Shown: positions 21,905-33,534, counted from the stretch's first letter. The stretch: DNA of 64,000 nucleotides from Carposina sasakii (GCA_014607495.2 CP053148.1:13516001-13580000); one strand, 5' to 3'. The notes: generated by a model from the letters alone, not told the origin. Translations and numbers: made by a program.

Positions 21905-22175
21905 TTATCATCCTCATCAGCATATTGCAGTCCACTACAGGACGTAGGCCTCCCCCAGGGCACGCCACAAGACTGCCATGGGGGGTATTTGCCCATAGTC
22001 ACCACGCTGGGCAGGCGGGTTGGTGACCGCAGTTTGTATTTTGGACTATGTTGTCAACACGGGAGGCGCTGCTGCCCACCTCCCGGAAACCCTTAATCGC
22101 CTCGTACGATACCCACAGGCAGACATGGAGTGGTACGAATTCTACTCTGCTTTCAAGCGTAATGGGCGGCAATAC
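21905..22175 (-). mobile_element. SINE-like element with RTE-type 3' tail
   Basis: Same family as 3753-3911 and 63495-63735, in reverse. On the minus strand it reads GTACGAGGCGATTAAGG, then CGGGAGGTGGGCAGCAGCGC, CAACATAGTCCAAAATACAA, CCCAGCGTGGTGACTATGGG and the tail CTTGTGGCGTGCCCTGGGGG with AGGCCTACGTCCTGTAGTGG, followed by (GAT)n-like repeats. This is the most complete copy in the window. Only the last 65 or so bases match the RTE ORF end at 27.4 kb. Confidence 0.8.
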
Positions 22176-22334
22176 CCCCAGATACCAGACGATATGTATG
22201 AGAATGTATCTAAATTCTCATTTTCTCATATCGTAGTTGTCTCAAGCTATCTATATTATTGCAGAACTTCAGACTTCACATTGTCCCTTCATGACCTTTA
22301 TATCTAATCCGCGTAATCTAGGTAGGTATATTAA

Positions 22335-22565
22335 AATACATACATACATATAATCACGCCTTTATCCCTTACGGGGTAGGCAGAGTACCGAGGGCCAATA
22401 GAACCACATGGTGCCACTTCTGACCAATTTTGAGGGTATAGTTGAGATGTACAAGGTCAGTTATTTAGTAGTGACAGGTGGTCAGCCCATCACCTACAAA
22501 ACACCAAGACCCTCTTGTCCCTCTATTGACTTAAACAGTATGCCCGAGAAGAGAAGCAACTGTCG
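22335..22565 (-). mobile_element. LINE/SINE 3' tail element, GTAAGGGATAAAGGCGTGA family
   Basis: Reverse homologue of 13690-13912, with ATACATACATATAATCACGC, CTTTATCCCTTACGGGGTAG, GGTGGTCAGCCCATCACCTA and ACCCTCTTGTCCCTCTATTG. The microsatellite tail lies at the left, so the element points to the minus strand. Confidence 0.8.
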
Positions 22566-22569
22566 TATC

Positions 22570-24280
22570 ATACGTTTTGTTTCACTCCCAGAGCAGCAAA
22601 GAAGAAATTAAAATAAAAAAATACATAATTCAATCTTAGTGCAAGTGGATTTTATTTTTATTATATTAGTCCTGGAATAGGTTCAACTAAGGTTCAACTA
22701 TTCAAGATTACTTGAATCCACCCCAAGCGAAGGTCAGTCTAATTACAGAACTACTTTCTAGAACTAATAATAAATAAGCTCAAGACAATGTCTTCCGGAG
22801 TAGACCAGTTAGAAGGGCTGGTATCTACGGGTTAAGGCCAGTTGGCGATCGTTAGAAATAAGTCATTCTTGGTCAATACAAAATCGGAAAACACACACTG
22901 AGCAGTGTGGAAACGTAACTCCTACGTTGCTCTCATATACTGTTTAAATATTCTACTACTAAGGTGCGCGACACATTGTATTCCAATGAGGAAACCAAGG
23001 CACCCCTTTAACGTACCTATATATGTATTATTTGTTGACTACTGAGTCTTGGTCCTTTGTGGGGCGTGCATCGGGACGTAGCCAAGCTGTTGAGGTCCTT
23101 TTAAGAAGACTTTAATATGGTGCGGGATACACATGGCGGATACTATCACCGAGTGCACAGTTGATACAGCCGGTGATGGTCCCGCCATGTACAAAGACTA
23201 TTGGAGTGCAAAGCTATTTCGTGTGAAGGAAATCTAAGGTTGACATTGACTATGGAGTCAAGTATTAGGTGACTGGATTTTCATATAGGAAACTATTAGG
23301 CGCCCGCCATTACAACCTAGTCCCTAAAATATTATTATTATTTTTAGGAATACGCAACTCTACAAGGCCACCTAAAGGGAAACTTTTCAACATACTGTCT
23401 TAGTCGAGGCAAGGAGATATCGAGGATTCTGGCTGTGAGGGTACATTTAAAATTAACATTTCATTCCTTGATCTAGAAAATCCCCTAAATACCTGAACCT
23501 ACCCTACTAGGTCAATCACATCAATTAGTTCTGATTAAACGATCGAGTTATTTATAGGTATTTTCAATATCTGATCAAATTAGCCTGACGGGCAAGTCCG
23601 CATTTATACAATTTGTTCCATTTCTAATCAACGCAGCTTATAAAACGAGTTGAAGTTGTATTCAATAGCGACCCCCTTCTCGATAAGAGTCCGTCCCAGG
23701 AAAAGAGGAGTTCTAAACTTTTTCATTTCTTATGGAAAGTATAAGTACCTTTAAAAAGCGAAAATGGGCGAAAGGTTTTTAAGTAGTTAAGTAAAGACTA
23801 GGTGCGCTAATCGATAAGGTTTTCGAGGTAATATTACTAAGCCGTTATTTATAATAATTAATGCTGTCCGACAGTACCTACGCTTTTCAGTAATACCTAA
23901 TGTTTATGAGTGTTGTTTGAAAAAATTACACACAATGTTAAAATTACCCGTCTTTGCTTGCTTCTTTACTTTGCCGCAGTCGGGTAAAAAGAGTAACGAG
24001 AAAGCAAAAAGTAAACGGATTGAGTTACCCGCATATTCCATATACCTAAAAGCGCATCACAAAAAAACCTATTCTAAGCTATTCTAAACAGAACGCTATA
24101 CAGGACATACGACAAACACATAAAGAGATAATTTCTCTACATTACCATGGTATTTACTAATCTCAGATCATTCTTGTCATTCTAAAGTGTACCTACCTAA
24201 ACACATTTTCTGTATACTGAGGTTCGATTCTTGCATCCTTCGATATTATCTCTGTCTATGTCAAATTAACGACGTGTTGG
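22570..24280. other. Stretch without supported gene
   Basis: No coding region supported. At 23985-24000 the string CGCAGTCGGGTAAAAAGAG also occurs near 48457-48475 and may be a fragment of a repeat that I cannot delimit. Confidence 0.45.
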
Positions 24281-24396
24281 AGAAAGATATAGTCAAGAGC
24301 ACCCAAAAGAGATATGTTTAGAACGTATTAAATGGAGATCTGTATTCTCTGCCTACCCCTATAGGACATAGGCGCGAGGTTATCTTTGTATGTATA
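24281..24396 (+). mobile_element. LINE 3' end coding CLER.KWRSV.SAYP
   Basis: The plus strand reads ICLERIKWRSVFSAYPL and then a stop, followed by GACATAGGCGCGAGGTTATC and a TGTATGTAT tail. The same protein end is found at 35408-35575 and, in reverse, at 40803-40990. The segment between GTCAAGAGCACCC and the CLER codons is shorter than in the other copies (internal deletion). Confidence 0.7.
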
Positions 24397-24399
24397 AAT

Positions 24400-25715
24400 C
24401 TCAAAAATAACGATCATACGTTGCGTAACGAATTTCTAATCAAATGCTTATTTTACTAAGATTAGGATATTATTATCTTTCGTAGTAGACAGCAATAAAG
24501 ATGGTGGTGGGCGACCCCTCAATGGAAATTTGAACTTCCGAATAGTGACGCCTGATACAATAAAATATTTAGCAATAAAGATGTCAAGTTCTGATATACG
24601 ACGGAAAATATAAGCTGAACACATATCCAGCTCCAAACTCGACTTATTCATCCATACGAAAATTTTGAAGACTAAATTTTAAACTATTAAGTCGAGTTTG
24701 GAGATATGTCGAGAGACGAGAATCGAGCCTCTGGTACACCTTAACTGTACCACAAGGCCACATTTTGTCGATACCGCGAACCCTAGAGGTCGCAAGGTGT
24801 CTCAGTTCGCTTGGAAAGCATTGAGGCATACCGAGTACACTTTTAAATACACGGGCGTGGTCTTTGAATAAATACTTTTAAACTACATGTTCTATCAGGT
24901 GTGGAGCACTACAAGCGTCTGATTGTCACGATGTCAACTTTACGGTTCTGATTTCACCAAGATATCCTTAGATGAATTATAACTAGATTCAGTGACAACG
25001 CTCAAAAAATGACACGACAAATAGCTGCTCAATTGTATGGCTGGGCATCTATTGTCATAAATTGATACAAGCAAAGTCTAGTCTTATAGTAACAACATAA
25101 GATTCAAGTTTAAAAATCCAATCTAATGCAGTTATTATTATTACGTTTACATAGATTTACTGGTACCACTTTTTATAAAGATTTCATTATGAAACCCCGC
25201 GTCTACCTATAAACACGTCACTGAAGATATCTCATCTTGGTGAAAATGGTACCTATAGGTATTATTTTGAAAAAGACATGAAAGTATAATTTCACTCCTT
25301 TATCCAGGACTAGTTTTAGCACAAGTGTTCCAAATATGAGATAACTTAGAAAAAGACGATTAGTACCCAAAAGCCGGACAACATGAAATAATCGAGTTCT
25401 AAACAATGCTGCCAGTAAACCTCCACTTATTTTTCTATTTCCACTCATTGTATCGTAAACCTAAGTCAGGGGCAAAGTTGCCGTTTACAAAACCTTGTAC
25501 GGGTAAAATAAAACTAATCAATAATCCTCTTTATGGCACAGTCACTAAAGTTGAAATTAGCGTACCTGAATACATGAAAAGTACGATTAACAAAGGAATC
25601 ACTAAAACAAAGATAGTAGACTTACGAAAGGTATCAGATTGTGGTGACACTAATAACACCCATTTTGAATAATATAACTAACAATAAAATAAAGCCTACA
25701 ATTTCCCTATGGCTA
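24400..25715. other. Stretch without supported gene
   Basis: A short inverted pair occurs near 24620-24705 (CTCCAAACTCGACTTA / TAAGTCGAGTTTGGAG). The plus-strand frame at 25406-25672 (88 codons) shows no domain and no codon signal I would trust. Confidence 0.45.
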
Positions 25716-25719
25716 TAAA

Positions 25720-25850
25720 TACTCATATACCTAGTCACGTCCATTATCCCCCAAAGAGGTTGGGCAGAAGTGTGCAATTTACACAGCCTCTTTTCACCAG
25801 CTAGCCTATTAAACGCGTGGTAAAACCGCGAGGTGAGAAAACCGATGTTT
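25720..25850 (-). mobile_element. LINE 3' tail, GCCCAACTTCTTTGGGG family
   Basis: Reverse copy of 19590-19678: GTCACGTCCATTATCCCCCA, AAGAGGTTGGGCAGAAGTGT, CACCAGCTAGCCTATTAAAC. Confidence 0.65.
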
Positions 25851-25854
25851 CGAC

Positions 25855-26560
25855 GTCAATGCACAACAGATAGACAGTTACTTTAACATTTTTAATATAA
25901 CAACACTTCACACACATAATTTTATTTCAGCCGAAGTCCACTGCTGAACATAGCCTGTCCCAACCGCCGTATTTAATTTAAAAGAAGTAACGAGATGAAT
26001 AAAATCGATGAGACTGCGTGAAACAACAGAGGAACTGTTAATCAATATTTCATACGGTCGGCAAACGCGTCGCTTCAATACGGCTGAATGCAAGTCGAAT
26101 ATTTGTTTTCGATGTTATGTTAGTGACAAGCCAACAAAACGACTAGTACTAAGTACTAGAATCGCGTCTAATGACTCACAACAGCTACGTCAATGTCCTA
26201 AAAACATTATTAAAAAACTACAAAGAAATAAGCATAACACAGTTTTCACCATGCATGTCGCAGTGAAGCAGAGTAATCAGTGCAAAATCAATACCGCTGA
26301 TTAATAGTAGAAACACGAACAATCGTGCACCGGCCGCCCGCCCCGGCCCCGCCTGTACGTGGGTAATCTGTAAACTCATAGACGTGTCGGATACACATGG
26401 TGTTTATAGGTATATGCGAGCAGAGAAAACATGAGCATTGATAAAAAAATACTTATCACTGTCTGCCAGTTGCAGTTACCTCGCATTTTTGAAATGCTTT
26501 TTTATGCAGAATTTCAATTTGATACCATGATACCGATGGCGAGATACATATTTATGTATA
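25855..26560. other. Stretch without supported gene
   Basis: The frame at 26008-26304 (98 codons) has six Cys but no recognised pattern, and I do not call it. A short GC run (CCGGCCGCCCGCCCCGGCCC) lies at 26329-26350. Confidence 0.4.
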
Positions 26561-26565
26561 TTGCA

Positions 26566-26610
26566 CTAGTAGACGCCCACGAGACCGTCCGCGTTGACTG
26601 CAGAATAAAC
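26566..26610 (-). mobile_element. Helitron-like 3' end fragment
   Basis: On the minus strand this reads CTGCAGTCAACGCGGACGG and ends in CTACTAG|T. It matches the 3' end of the family at 42230-42575; the rest is lost. Confidence 0.55.
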
Positions 26611-26614
26611 ATAA

Positions 26615-27125
26615 TAACGAGGACAAAAAGTAGCCTATTAGATATCGTTTCTAAGGCTCTAGACTACCTGTTTATCTCTTGTAGTGTTAATCTTTAAACC
26701 TTGTTTGAAAAATTGCTTGTGGCACAAAAAAATCTGGCTCCGTAAAAGTCCTATTATAGATTTGCCAGATTGATGAAAAGACTAGGTAGTTGATAAGTAA
26801 CTTAGATGATCACGTCACTGAACTAAACAGTAACGTCTGATTTCGTATACGTATGTATTTTTTGCTAAGATGGCTCGTCATTTACTACACAAGTCACTCC
26901 CACGCAAGTCTGCTTAGATTACGAACTCTAGTGAGCCAGCATGACAAATATCGTGCGGTCGGACCCGATCGTCTTACCGGAGACAAAGGTAACATAGAGC
27001 ATAAACAAACCACGGTGTAGTAATATTAAAGCAATAATGGAAAATTTCGGTCCGGGGGGTTCGGAATTAATATCATAATAACCTATAATAATAATCTCTT
27101 GGTGGGGCTGGCCCACAGATTGCAT
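26615..27125. other. Stretch without supported gene
   Basis: No feature supported before the RTE fragment. Confidence 0.4.
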
Positions 27126-27126
27126 G

Positions 27127-27449
27127 TCACTCGAAGAGCTATGAAAGGTCAATGCTCAGGATCTCACTAACGAACAAAGTCCGAAATAAGATTATCCGGC
27201 GGCAGAAGACCATAGTGACAAACGTGGCTCCGAAATGTAGCAGACTGAAGTGGCAGTGGACGGTGGAGTAAACGGGTTCTCGAATGGCGACCGCGCCTCG
27301 GCAAGCGTAGCGTTGAACGCCCTCCGGCCAGATGGACGGATGACTTGAAGAGGGCAGCTGGTAGTGACTGGATGGCAAAAACGGGAGATCGAGCCTTGTG
27401 GCGTGCTCTGGGGGAGGCGTACGTCTAGCAATGGACATCAATAGGCTGA
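27127..27449 (+). pseudogene. RTE-type endonuclease/reverse transcriptase, C-terminal fragment
   Basis: The reading runs from a RSMLRISLTNKVRNKIIRR segment through RLKWQW, then, after a deletion of some ten residues and a frame change near 27256, RWSKRVLEWRPRLGKRSV, RPPARWTDDLKRAAGSDWM and DRALWRALGEAYV, with a TAG (27426-27428) where Gln stands in the family. It ends QWTSIG with TGA at 27447-27449. This matches the C-terminal tail that follows the RT domain in insect RTE ORFs (family known from Heliconius and Bombyx copies). The endonuclease and RT domains are missing: a 5'-truncated dead copy. Minus-strand frames over the same DNA are shadows. Confidence 0.87.
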
Positions 27450-27700
27450 CAAAACGATAATATAACCTATATCTATCGAGTCCGCTTTGTATCTACAACT
27501 TTTTATGCATATACGAGTATTTTACTTGATACACTGTAGTACGTACGTATAGGTACATACATACATATAGGTATAACACTGAAAATGAAAATGATATTAC
27601 AAGCCCTACACCATTTCAGTCCATTTGAGAATTATTTCAGTAACAGCTTTTTGTGTCATCCATAGGTTCATTAAAATATGTACCTACGTACTACTCTCCA
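27450..27700. other. Short spacer with TACATACATA microsatellite
   Basis: AT-rich; a CATACATACATA run near 27556-27570 may be the tail of a lost retroelement. Confidence 0.4.
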
Positions 27701-28067
27701 GTACCCGTATGATGAATTTGGTGAGAGCGAGATGTCTCACTTTTAAACGTCAAATCCACAGAGCTAAGTAATAACTAGACAAGGCAAGTATTTCTACTTG
27801 GTGTGTAAAAAGGGATTACAAACCACTTCTATCAGAGGGTCAGTGGAGGGTGTAGGGCCCGGTGGTGGGCGCACCCATAGTGAACACTTCTATCAGCCCT
27901 AATTCATTCAGTCCTGGCTCGAGAACGAGTGTCTATTCTAATTCTTAAGTCTATACATACACTATCTGTCTGTACATACACTTAGTTTATCTAGTTATTA
28001 ATAGCTCTATGAATTTGACGTTTAAAAGTGAGACATCTCGCTCTCACCAAATTCATCATACGGGTAC
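27701..28067. mobile_element. DNA-transposon-like element with 65-bp terminal inverted repeats
   Basis: Arms 27701-27765 and 28002-28067 match as reverse complements over about 65 bases, starting GTACCCGTATGATGAATTTG and including GCGAGATGTCTCACTTTTAA. The 236-base centre has no ORF. A clear target duplication was not seen. A non-autonomous TIR element. Confidence 0.75.
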
Positions 28068-28069
28068 AG

Positions 28070-28480
28070 CTACCTGCGCCCTATAGTTTCAGAAGTGCGT
28101 TGTCTATTAGTCACTCACTCTGTAACATAGATAGGTTATAAAGGCAGGTAATTTCAGTGGCTCCGTATAACCTTGTCGGGCAAAATTGGTTATGTTGTGC
28201 AGAACAAAGGTGATGGCAGCCTATCAGATCTATATCTGGCAATTATTACATACTTATTTTACAGATTTAGGTTGAGTAAGCTCCCTCATCCGCCAAATTC
28301 TGTACTAATGTATTCAGTGCTCACTTAAAAGCTCCTTAAACTGAAGAAACTAATTAATTGCATATAGGTATGTGGGAAACGAAGTGCCTCAAACAGCTTT
28401 TCAATCGAAATTGGTCATCCTTATGGAGCTACGATTCCACAGACAGACTGACGAGACACACCCATACGCCTTTCAAACTT
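28070..28480. other. Stretch without supported gene
   Basis: No feature supported. Confidence 0.4.
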
Positions 28481-28484
28481 ATTC

Positions 28485-28605
28485 TATAACATAAAAATGA
28501 ATCGCTGAATGTGTTGAAGCTGAACCGATTTCGCTTATTCTTTTTTAGAATATTCCTTGAAGTACGAGGATGGTTCTTACCGAGAAAAATTAGTAACCCT
28601 CTCTA
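28485..28605 (+). mobile_element. Helitron-like family 2, 5' part
   Basis: TTCTATAACATAAAAATGAA, TCGCTGAATGTGTTG, GCTGAACCGATTTCGC and TTAGAATATTCCTTGAAGTA are shared with the reverse copy at 54868-55097. The 3' end is missing here; TTCGCACGGGTGCAATACC at 29228-29246 may be a separated piece. Confidence 0.55.
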
Positions 28606-28609
28606 ATAA

Positions 28610-29340
28610 ATTTCCAATATTCGAACGTCCACAACTTACATAATATTATTTGCTCACCAGTTAGGCCCGCAATTTTTCCCTTTTGGATTTCCAAACAGAG
28701 AGCATGGCTAATATGCCATGAATAGTTAATTCGCCGGCGATATTATCAACCAATAAAGTACGGTGCGCTCAACAGTAGGCAGGCAATTGCTTAAATTAGT
28801 GTATAAAACTGGATAGTATTTTTTTTTCTAATGCAATTCAATAAAGGAACTATGTGACTAGCAGCATTACTTTCTACAAACGTGTAGTTTTAAGACTTTT
28901 AAGTAAACAGTGCATAGCACAGTCCTGCATTTCATTGGTCAACTTTGTTGCTATGTTATTAGAGCTTTCATTGGGCAGAATCGTATATTTATTACCATTC
29001 GTCTCAACATGCAACTTCAAAATCTAGAATTTTCCGTCTAAAACGCACAATTTTGTTTGAAAGTAAAGCGAAGAATTGATATTGCACGGAGGCGCGAACT
29101 GACGCGTGCTACGGTCTACGAAGCTACGTGCTACGAACCAACTACGGTAGGAGCGTCGTTTTTTTAACCGATAGAGTTATTCAAGAGCAATGTTTAATGT
29201 ATAAAAGTAGAGACCCGCCCCTGCTTCGCACGGGTGCAATACCTTATCACTGATTGAAGAAAAAACTTTTTCTCTTCATTCAGAAAATATTATAGGTTCA
29301 AACAGCGCTGTGTAGAATAAATTGGCGGATGCAGATGTCA
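28610..29340. other. Stretch without supported gene
   Basis: Contains a CpG-richer run at 29090-29160 with repeated CTACG motifs, and at 29210-29246 a fragment (CTGCTTCGCACGGGTGCAA) shared with the Helitron-like element at 52291-52496. Confidence 0.4.
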
Positions 29341-29344
29341 TTGA

Positions 29345-29510
29345 TTTATCGATCATCTTTTTTGTTGTTTCAAGATAAGAGCTTTCGAAAATTAATAAGC
29401 AAAAAACGGTACACTGGCAAAATATCCATAGTTTTTGCTAGTGTACCGTTTTATGCTTATTAATTTTCGAAAGACCTTATCTTGAAACAACAAAAAAGAT
29501 GATCGATAAA
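29345..29510. mobile_element. Near-perfect inverted repeat, 78-bp arms
   Basis: Arms 29345-29422 and 29433-29510 are reverse complements with about four mismatches; the loop is 10 bases. Outer ends are TTTATCGATCATC and GATGATCGATAAA. There is no ORF of substance. It is a young fold-back element or a source of hairpin RNA. Confidence 0.8.
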
Positions 29511-29710
29511 TAGCGTAAATAGCGTGAACTGCATAGCCTTGGCCGCTTCCAATTGGTTCAAGGGGAATAGCAAATACTTTGTGGCTAAGACCTATAATGT
29601 CGTGCAGCAGCCGGGTCCTAAAAACGGCAATACATTCACAGAATACTTTATTATAAATCCTGTGCTGATGCTGGGGTTTACTAAATTCCACAATATGAAC
29701 TCAGGGGCGT

Positions 29711-29822
29711 CCTCTCAGACGATGAGCTAGCTTGTTACTTCTTTCACAGCCGCCACGCTTAATATGGCTGTAGGCACCTTCGTGAATCTGCAGTTCTGGC
29801 TACCCCATTCTGGTTACACGGC
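29711..29822 (+). mobile_element. Retroelement fragment, TTCTGGCTA.CCCATT family
   Basis: CAGACGATGAGCTAGC, then AGTTCTGGCTACCCCATTCT. The longer relative lies at 61366-61575, and a further piece lies at 52628-52650. Class unknown. Confidence 0.45.
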
Positions 29823-29824
29823 CG

Positions 29825-30408
29825 TGTGTTTAATGTACACTTTGTTACTATACCTACGTTTAGGAGGCGCACCAACACAGCTCGAAAATAAATACGGCCC
29901 TCCTTGCGCCTTATAAAGCATCAGTTTCTCTATAGTTAAGTAAACCCAAGCGAGCGCAAGTGTCGGAAGCTTGACAAAATTATATAAAAAAAAAACAAAC
30001 ATAACATCAGCCAGCGTGGACTGCGCAAGCCTGGAAAAGAGTCCCAGAGATACTGATTTGTAACTCTATTTTTTGCATTCGGTGACCGACTTTCACTTGC
30101 ATGAAACTAAAAAAATACTGGCGCACAGGTACCAACTCTATAATTTAAGTACGAACAACAGAAGCCCAGACCACCGCACACGTTCAATAGATACAGTGCA
30201 AGCTAACTTATTTGACCTAGTAAAAATAACAGTGACTAAAGCGGTCGACGCTGAATTGCAAAAGCTCTGGTCGCGCAGGCCATCTAAACTATACAACAGT
30301 TTTCAACTACGAACTATTTGTAACTAGCTACGCTGGCTGGTACTGACAGGTTTACATGCATAGTTTAATTGAGCAACATTCCAAAAGAAGTTAGTGTAAT
30401 CAAGACTT
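29825..30408. other. Stretch without supported gene
   Basis: The frame at 30073-30327 has no domain. Nothing else recognised. Confidence 0.4.
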
Positions 30409-30409
30409 T

Positions 30410-30657
30410 GACGGCCGATTGGTCTAGTAGGTAGTGACCCTGTCTGCGACGCCGTAGGTCCTGGGTTCGAATCTCGGTAGGTGCAAACATTGATATGATG
30501 AATATCGATGTTTGTTTCCGAGTCATGGATGTTTCTATATTTATCTATGTATTTATATACCGTTGCTTAGTACCCACGACACAAGACCTTAGGGATCTTA
30601 ATGTGGGACTAGGTTTAATGTGTTGTGTAGTGTGTGAATAATTATTTTAAAAAAAAT
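30410..30657 (+). mobile_element. tRNA-derived SINE
   Basis: The head resembles a tRNA gene. A pol III A box (TGGTCTAGTAGG) lies at 30420-30431 and a B box (GGTTCGAATCT) at 30464-30474, at the usual spacing. A tRNA-unrelated body follows (TCGATGTTTGTTTCCGAGTC, TACCCACGACACAAGACCTT, TGGGACTAGGTTTAATGTG), with an A-rich end at 30647-30657. The cloverleaf is not complete, so I call a SINE and not a functional tRNA. Confidence 0.85.
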
Positions 30658-30659
30658 AA

Positions 30660-32350
30660 CTTATTTAGAACGCCGCTGTTTGCCGAGCTTTACGGCAGGT
30701 ATTACTATATATTAGACGCGCGTAAGAAAAGCGTAGAGACCTCGATAATTATTTCTGGTCTTCTTGAGGAAAATGTTGCCTATAGTCATACCTACCTGCT
30801 ACAGAATGACCTGTCTTGCCGGAAGCGTAAAGTAACTGAACATTTACTGTACCTGAAAAAGAAAAATCATGATTAGTATTTTTTTATTTGGTATTGTTTT
30901 GTTTTTTAGGACGCGTGGCCTAATCCATATCCAGGTCTGGATAAAATGGTGCCGTCTAGCGGTCAAATAAGTATTCAATGATTGCCCTACATCTACAACG
31001 ACGACTTAATACTGAATCATACTTTCTGAACTGGTAAGACAAATCTAAAATATATAATACTTAGATATGATTGATCTAAAACGAAATATGGTTAATATAA
31101 ATTTAGTAATGAACGGGGTAACCAACAATGTTTTATTATTTTGTCCGTTTCAATTAATGAGGTAAGTATTGTGTTTTAAAATAGCCCGAAAAAGCATTAC
31201 ATAGACGAAGACACGGATATGTAGGTAGATAGATGTGGAAATAGCAATGCTTTGTGTAACGAAAATCAATCGCCGGTATTGTATGCCGCCTGGGATATTG
31301 CTTTGAGCCGTCACACGCAAGTGTAGGTGTCTGATTGTGAGAATAGTGTACGGGAAACTTGGATTGATCAAACGGGCTCCTTGGAAGCCGGTATAGCCCT
31401 CGAGTCCAAATCTGTGAAAATTGGAAATGACTCTAGCTATGTCACGAATATGATTTACTAGGCCTTAAGATTCACGTCGAGAAGTTGGTTCGGCGAGACT
31501 ATAAGACATGAAGCTAGAAAGCGAGAACTACGAGTACTATAACACATAGGTTAACGAGTCTCGAATGTTCTCAGTGTGAGTCTTTACCAGCAGTAGAGGT
31601 ACATGAGTCAAATGTAGTGACACAGAAATACTATGAGTAATAGTTGATACTTAAAAACAATTCTAACAGAGCATTCTGGTGAAAGATGGTAACCTATATT
31701 TTTTGTCTTCTTTGATTTACTCGAATGTAATGAATGTAAAGGAGTCTGTCCACTTATTCTCCTATACCGTTACCGTAATAGGATCGTGTCGGGTACATTA
31801 CATGCACCTATGATTTTATGCAAAACACACCTGTCCCTGCATGAAATGTGCTTTACACATTGCTATTACGATCGTTATAGGCTTGGTAGGATAAGTTGCT
31901 GTGACGGTACCGCTAATAAGAAAGCATAATTTAGGCTGCTTGTAGACGTGAACGGACAACGGAACGTGTTTTTTGACGGAGTTACGGTAGTGTATGGCGC
32001 ACTATGAGGGTTTGTACACATAGCGGACAATTTATGACAAATGCAGCGCTGCCTCCCCTTGGCAATAGTGCGGTCATCCATGTCAGTCTATGTGTGCGTG
32101 TAGAAATCGTGTACACGTATGATAGCTGTTGGTTAAAATTAATCCTAATATAATATTTAGCTTGCTGCAAGTCGCTTAAGGTGACTCAGTGCTCAATAAT
32201 AGTTCCAAAACTTTTACGCAATTCACGAGTCGCACGGATTTCTTGAAATCTACATAGATCGCGAAAATAATATAACAAAGTTTCAACGTAAGAGTAATTC
32301 CAAATTCAAATTGAATAGTTCATCGTTCACACTTTGCCTATATATTTGAC
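30660..32350. other. Stretch without supported gene
   Basis: Short frames only (for example 30634-30876). No domain, repeat end or RNA recognised. Confidence 0.45.
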
Positions 32351-32351
32351 A

Positions 32352-32683
32352 CTAGTGGACGCCTGCAACTCCGTCCGCGTCCGAGTGTACTGCAGAACAA
32401 ACAAAATATCGAAATTATCCGAGATAAAAATATTTTCTCGGGATAATGCCTGTGTTATTTTTTTTTGCACTTAAACAGATTACATTTATATTTACAAAAA
32501 TGAAATATTATAAGTAACAGGGTGTTGCAGTAAAATGTAATCTACAGTAGTCCACAGTTATTCTTATATGTAAGCTATACTATTGTGAAGTTTCATCAAA
32601 ATCCACTCAGTGGTTTTTGCGTCAAAGAGCAACAAACATACATACATCCTCACAAACTTTCGCGTTTATAATATTATTAATCT
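32352..32683 (-). mobile_element. Helitron-like element
   Basis: On the minus strand the 5' part resembles AATATTATAAACGCGAAAGT with (GTAT)n, as in the copy at 51837-52068. The body has TTTTATCTCGGATAATTTCG, and the 3' end is GCAGGCGTCCACTAG|T. The 5' terminal TC is not preserved clearly. Confidence 0.7.
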
Positions 32684-32689
32684 ACTCGT

Positions 32690-33530
32690 ATCTACTTATT
32701 TTTCTTAGTTCATAAAAAACGTTACGTGTATACGTACGTACGTAAACGTAACGATATTAAGTAAATATAAAATAACGGTATAAGTTCGCTATGATACTGT
32801 TGTGGAGAGACGTTTATTTCGATACAAATATGAGCGGGGACTAGCTTAAACTAAAAGAGCGTAAACGACAAAACGTATTTTCGCGTTTTATTTCAAATCT
32901 ACGCAATATTTAAAAAATGTGCAACCATACTTTTTTAGACTATGTTTAGACAAGTCTATTGATATAAAAATTGAAACTTAAATCGCTCTTGTTCGTCTGT
33001 AAAATGAACAAATCTGATCTAAAGATATTCTTTGAAGACTATCTTTAACATCAGTTTTATCGTAAAAAAAAAAGTATATGAATCATGTTTCTGCAATTAC
33101 ACAAAGTGAGACAATATAGTAAATAATTCTATCATAAAATATCGCTTCCCTATGTTTTGTAATAGCTGAGGAAAATCGATATAACTAACACCAATTTTAC
33201 CGACTCGTCGTCTTAACGGGATGGCGGAGATCTGTGTAGGCCCTCTGCTCCAGCTAGGGGACACAGGAATATAACTAAGTCGCTTAACTATCTATAATAT
33301 GTTAGAACACCTAGGTGTTTGCTTTAAGTCAAGAACTTCCCAAACATCTCCCTCCTGGTTGTTATTTTACCGTAGGATTACGGGAAAACTTAAGAAGTGT
33401 TATGGTGAACTCTTAGTTGCTAAGGTTGGCCGCGCTAGGCTGACTTAGATTAGTGTAGAAGAAATTTTGCATCCGATTGAAATAATTAGTGATTACAATG
33501 TTTGTGGTAAGATGTATTTCTATAGATAAT
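32690..33530. other. Stretch without supported gene
   Basis: A segment at 33215-33265 (GGCGGAGATCTGTGTAGGCC, CTGCTCCAGCTAGGGGACAC) is GC-richer and may be a piece of an old retroelement. I cannot place it. Confidence 0.4.
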
Positions 33531-33534
33531 TGGG

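Noticed and set aside
22020..22307. Plus-strand frame of 95 codons
   Set aside because: It is the opposite strand of the SINE-like element at 21905-22175.
23100..23240. Possible exon around a GGTGATGGTCCCGCCATG stretch
   Set aside because: All frames contain stops within a short distance and no conserved motif is visible.
25406..25672. Plus-strand frame of 88 codons with a hydrophobic start
   Set aside because: A signal-peptide-like start alone is weak; there is no domain and no upstream promoter or splice evidence.
26008..26304. Plus-strand frame of 98 codons with six Cys
   Set aside because: Cys spacing fits no zinc-finger or secreted-peptide pattern; no signal peptide.
27139..27441. Two minus-strand frames (100 and 79 codons)
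   Set aside because: Antisense shadows of the RTE ORF fragment on the plus strand.
30410..30485. Functional tRNA gene
   Set aside because: A and B boxes are present but the acceptor stem and cloverleaf do not close; a SINE body follows.
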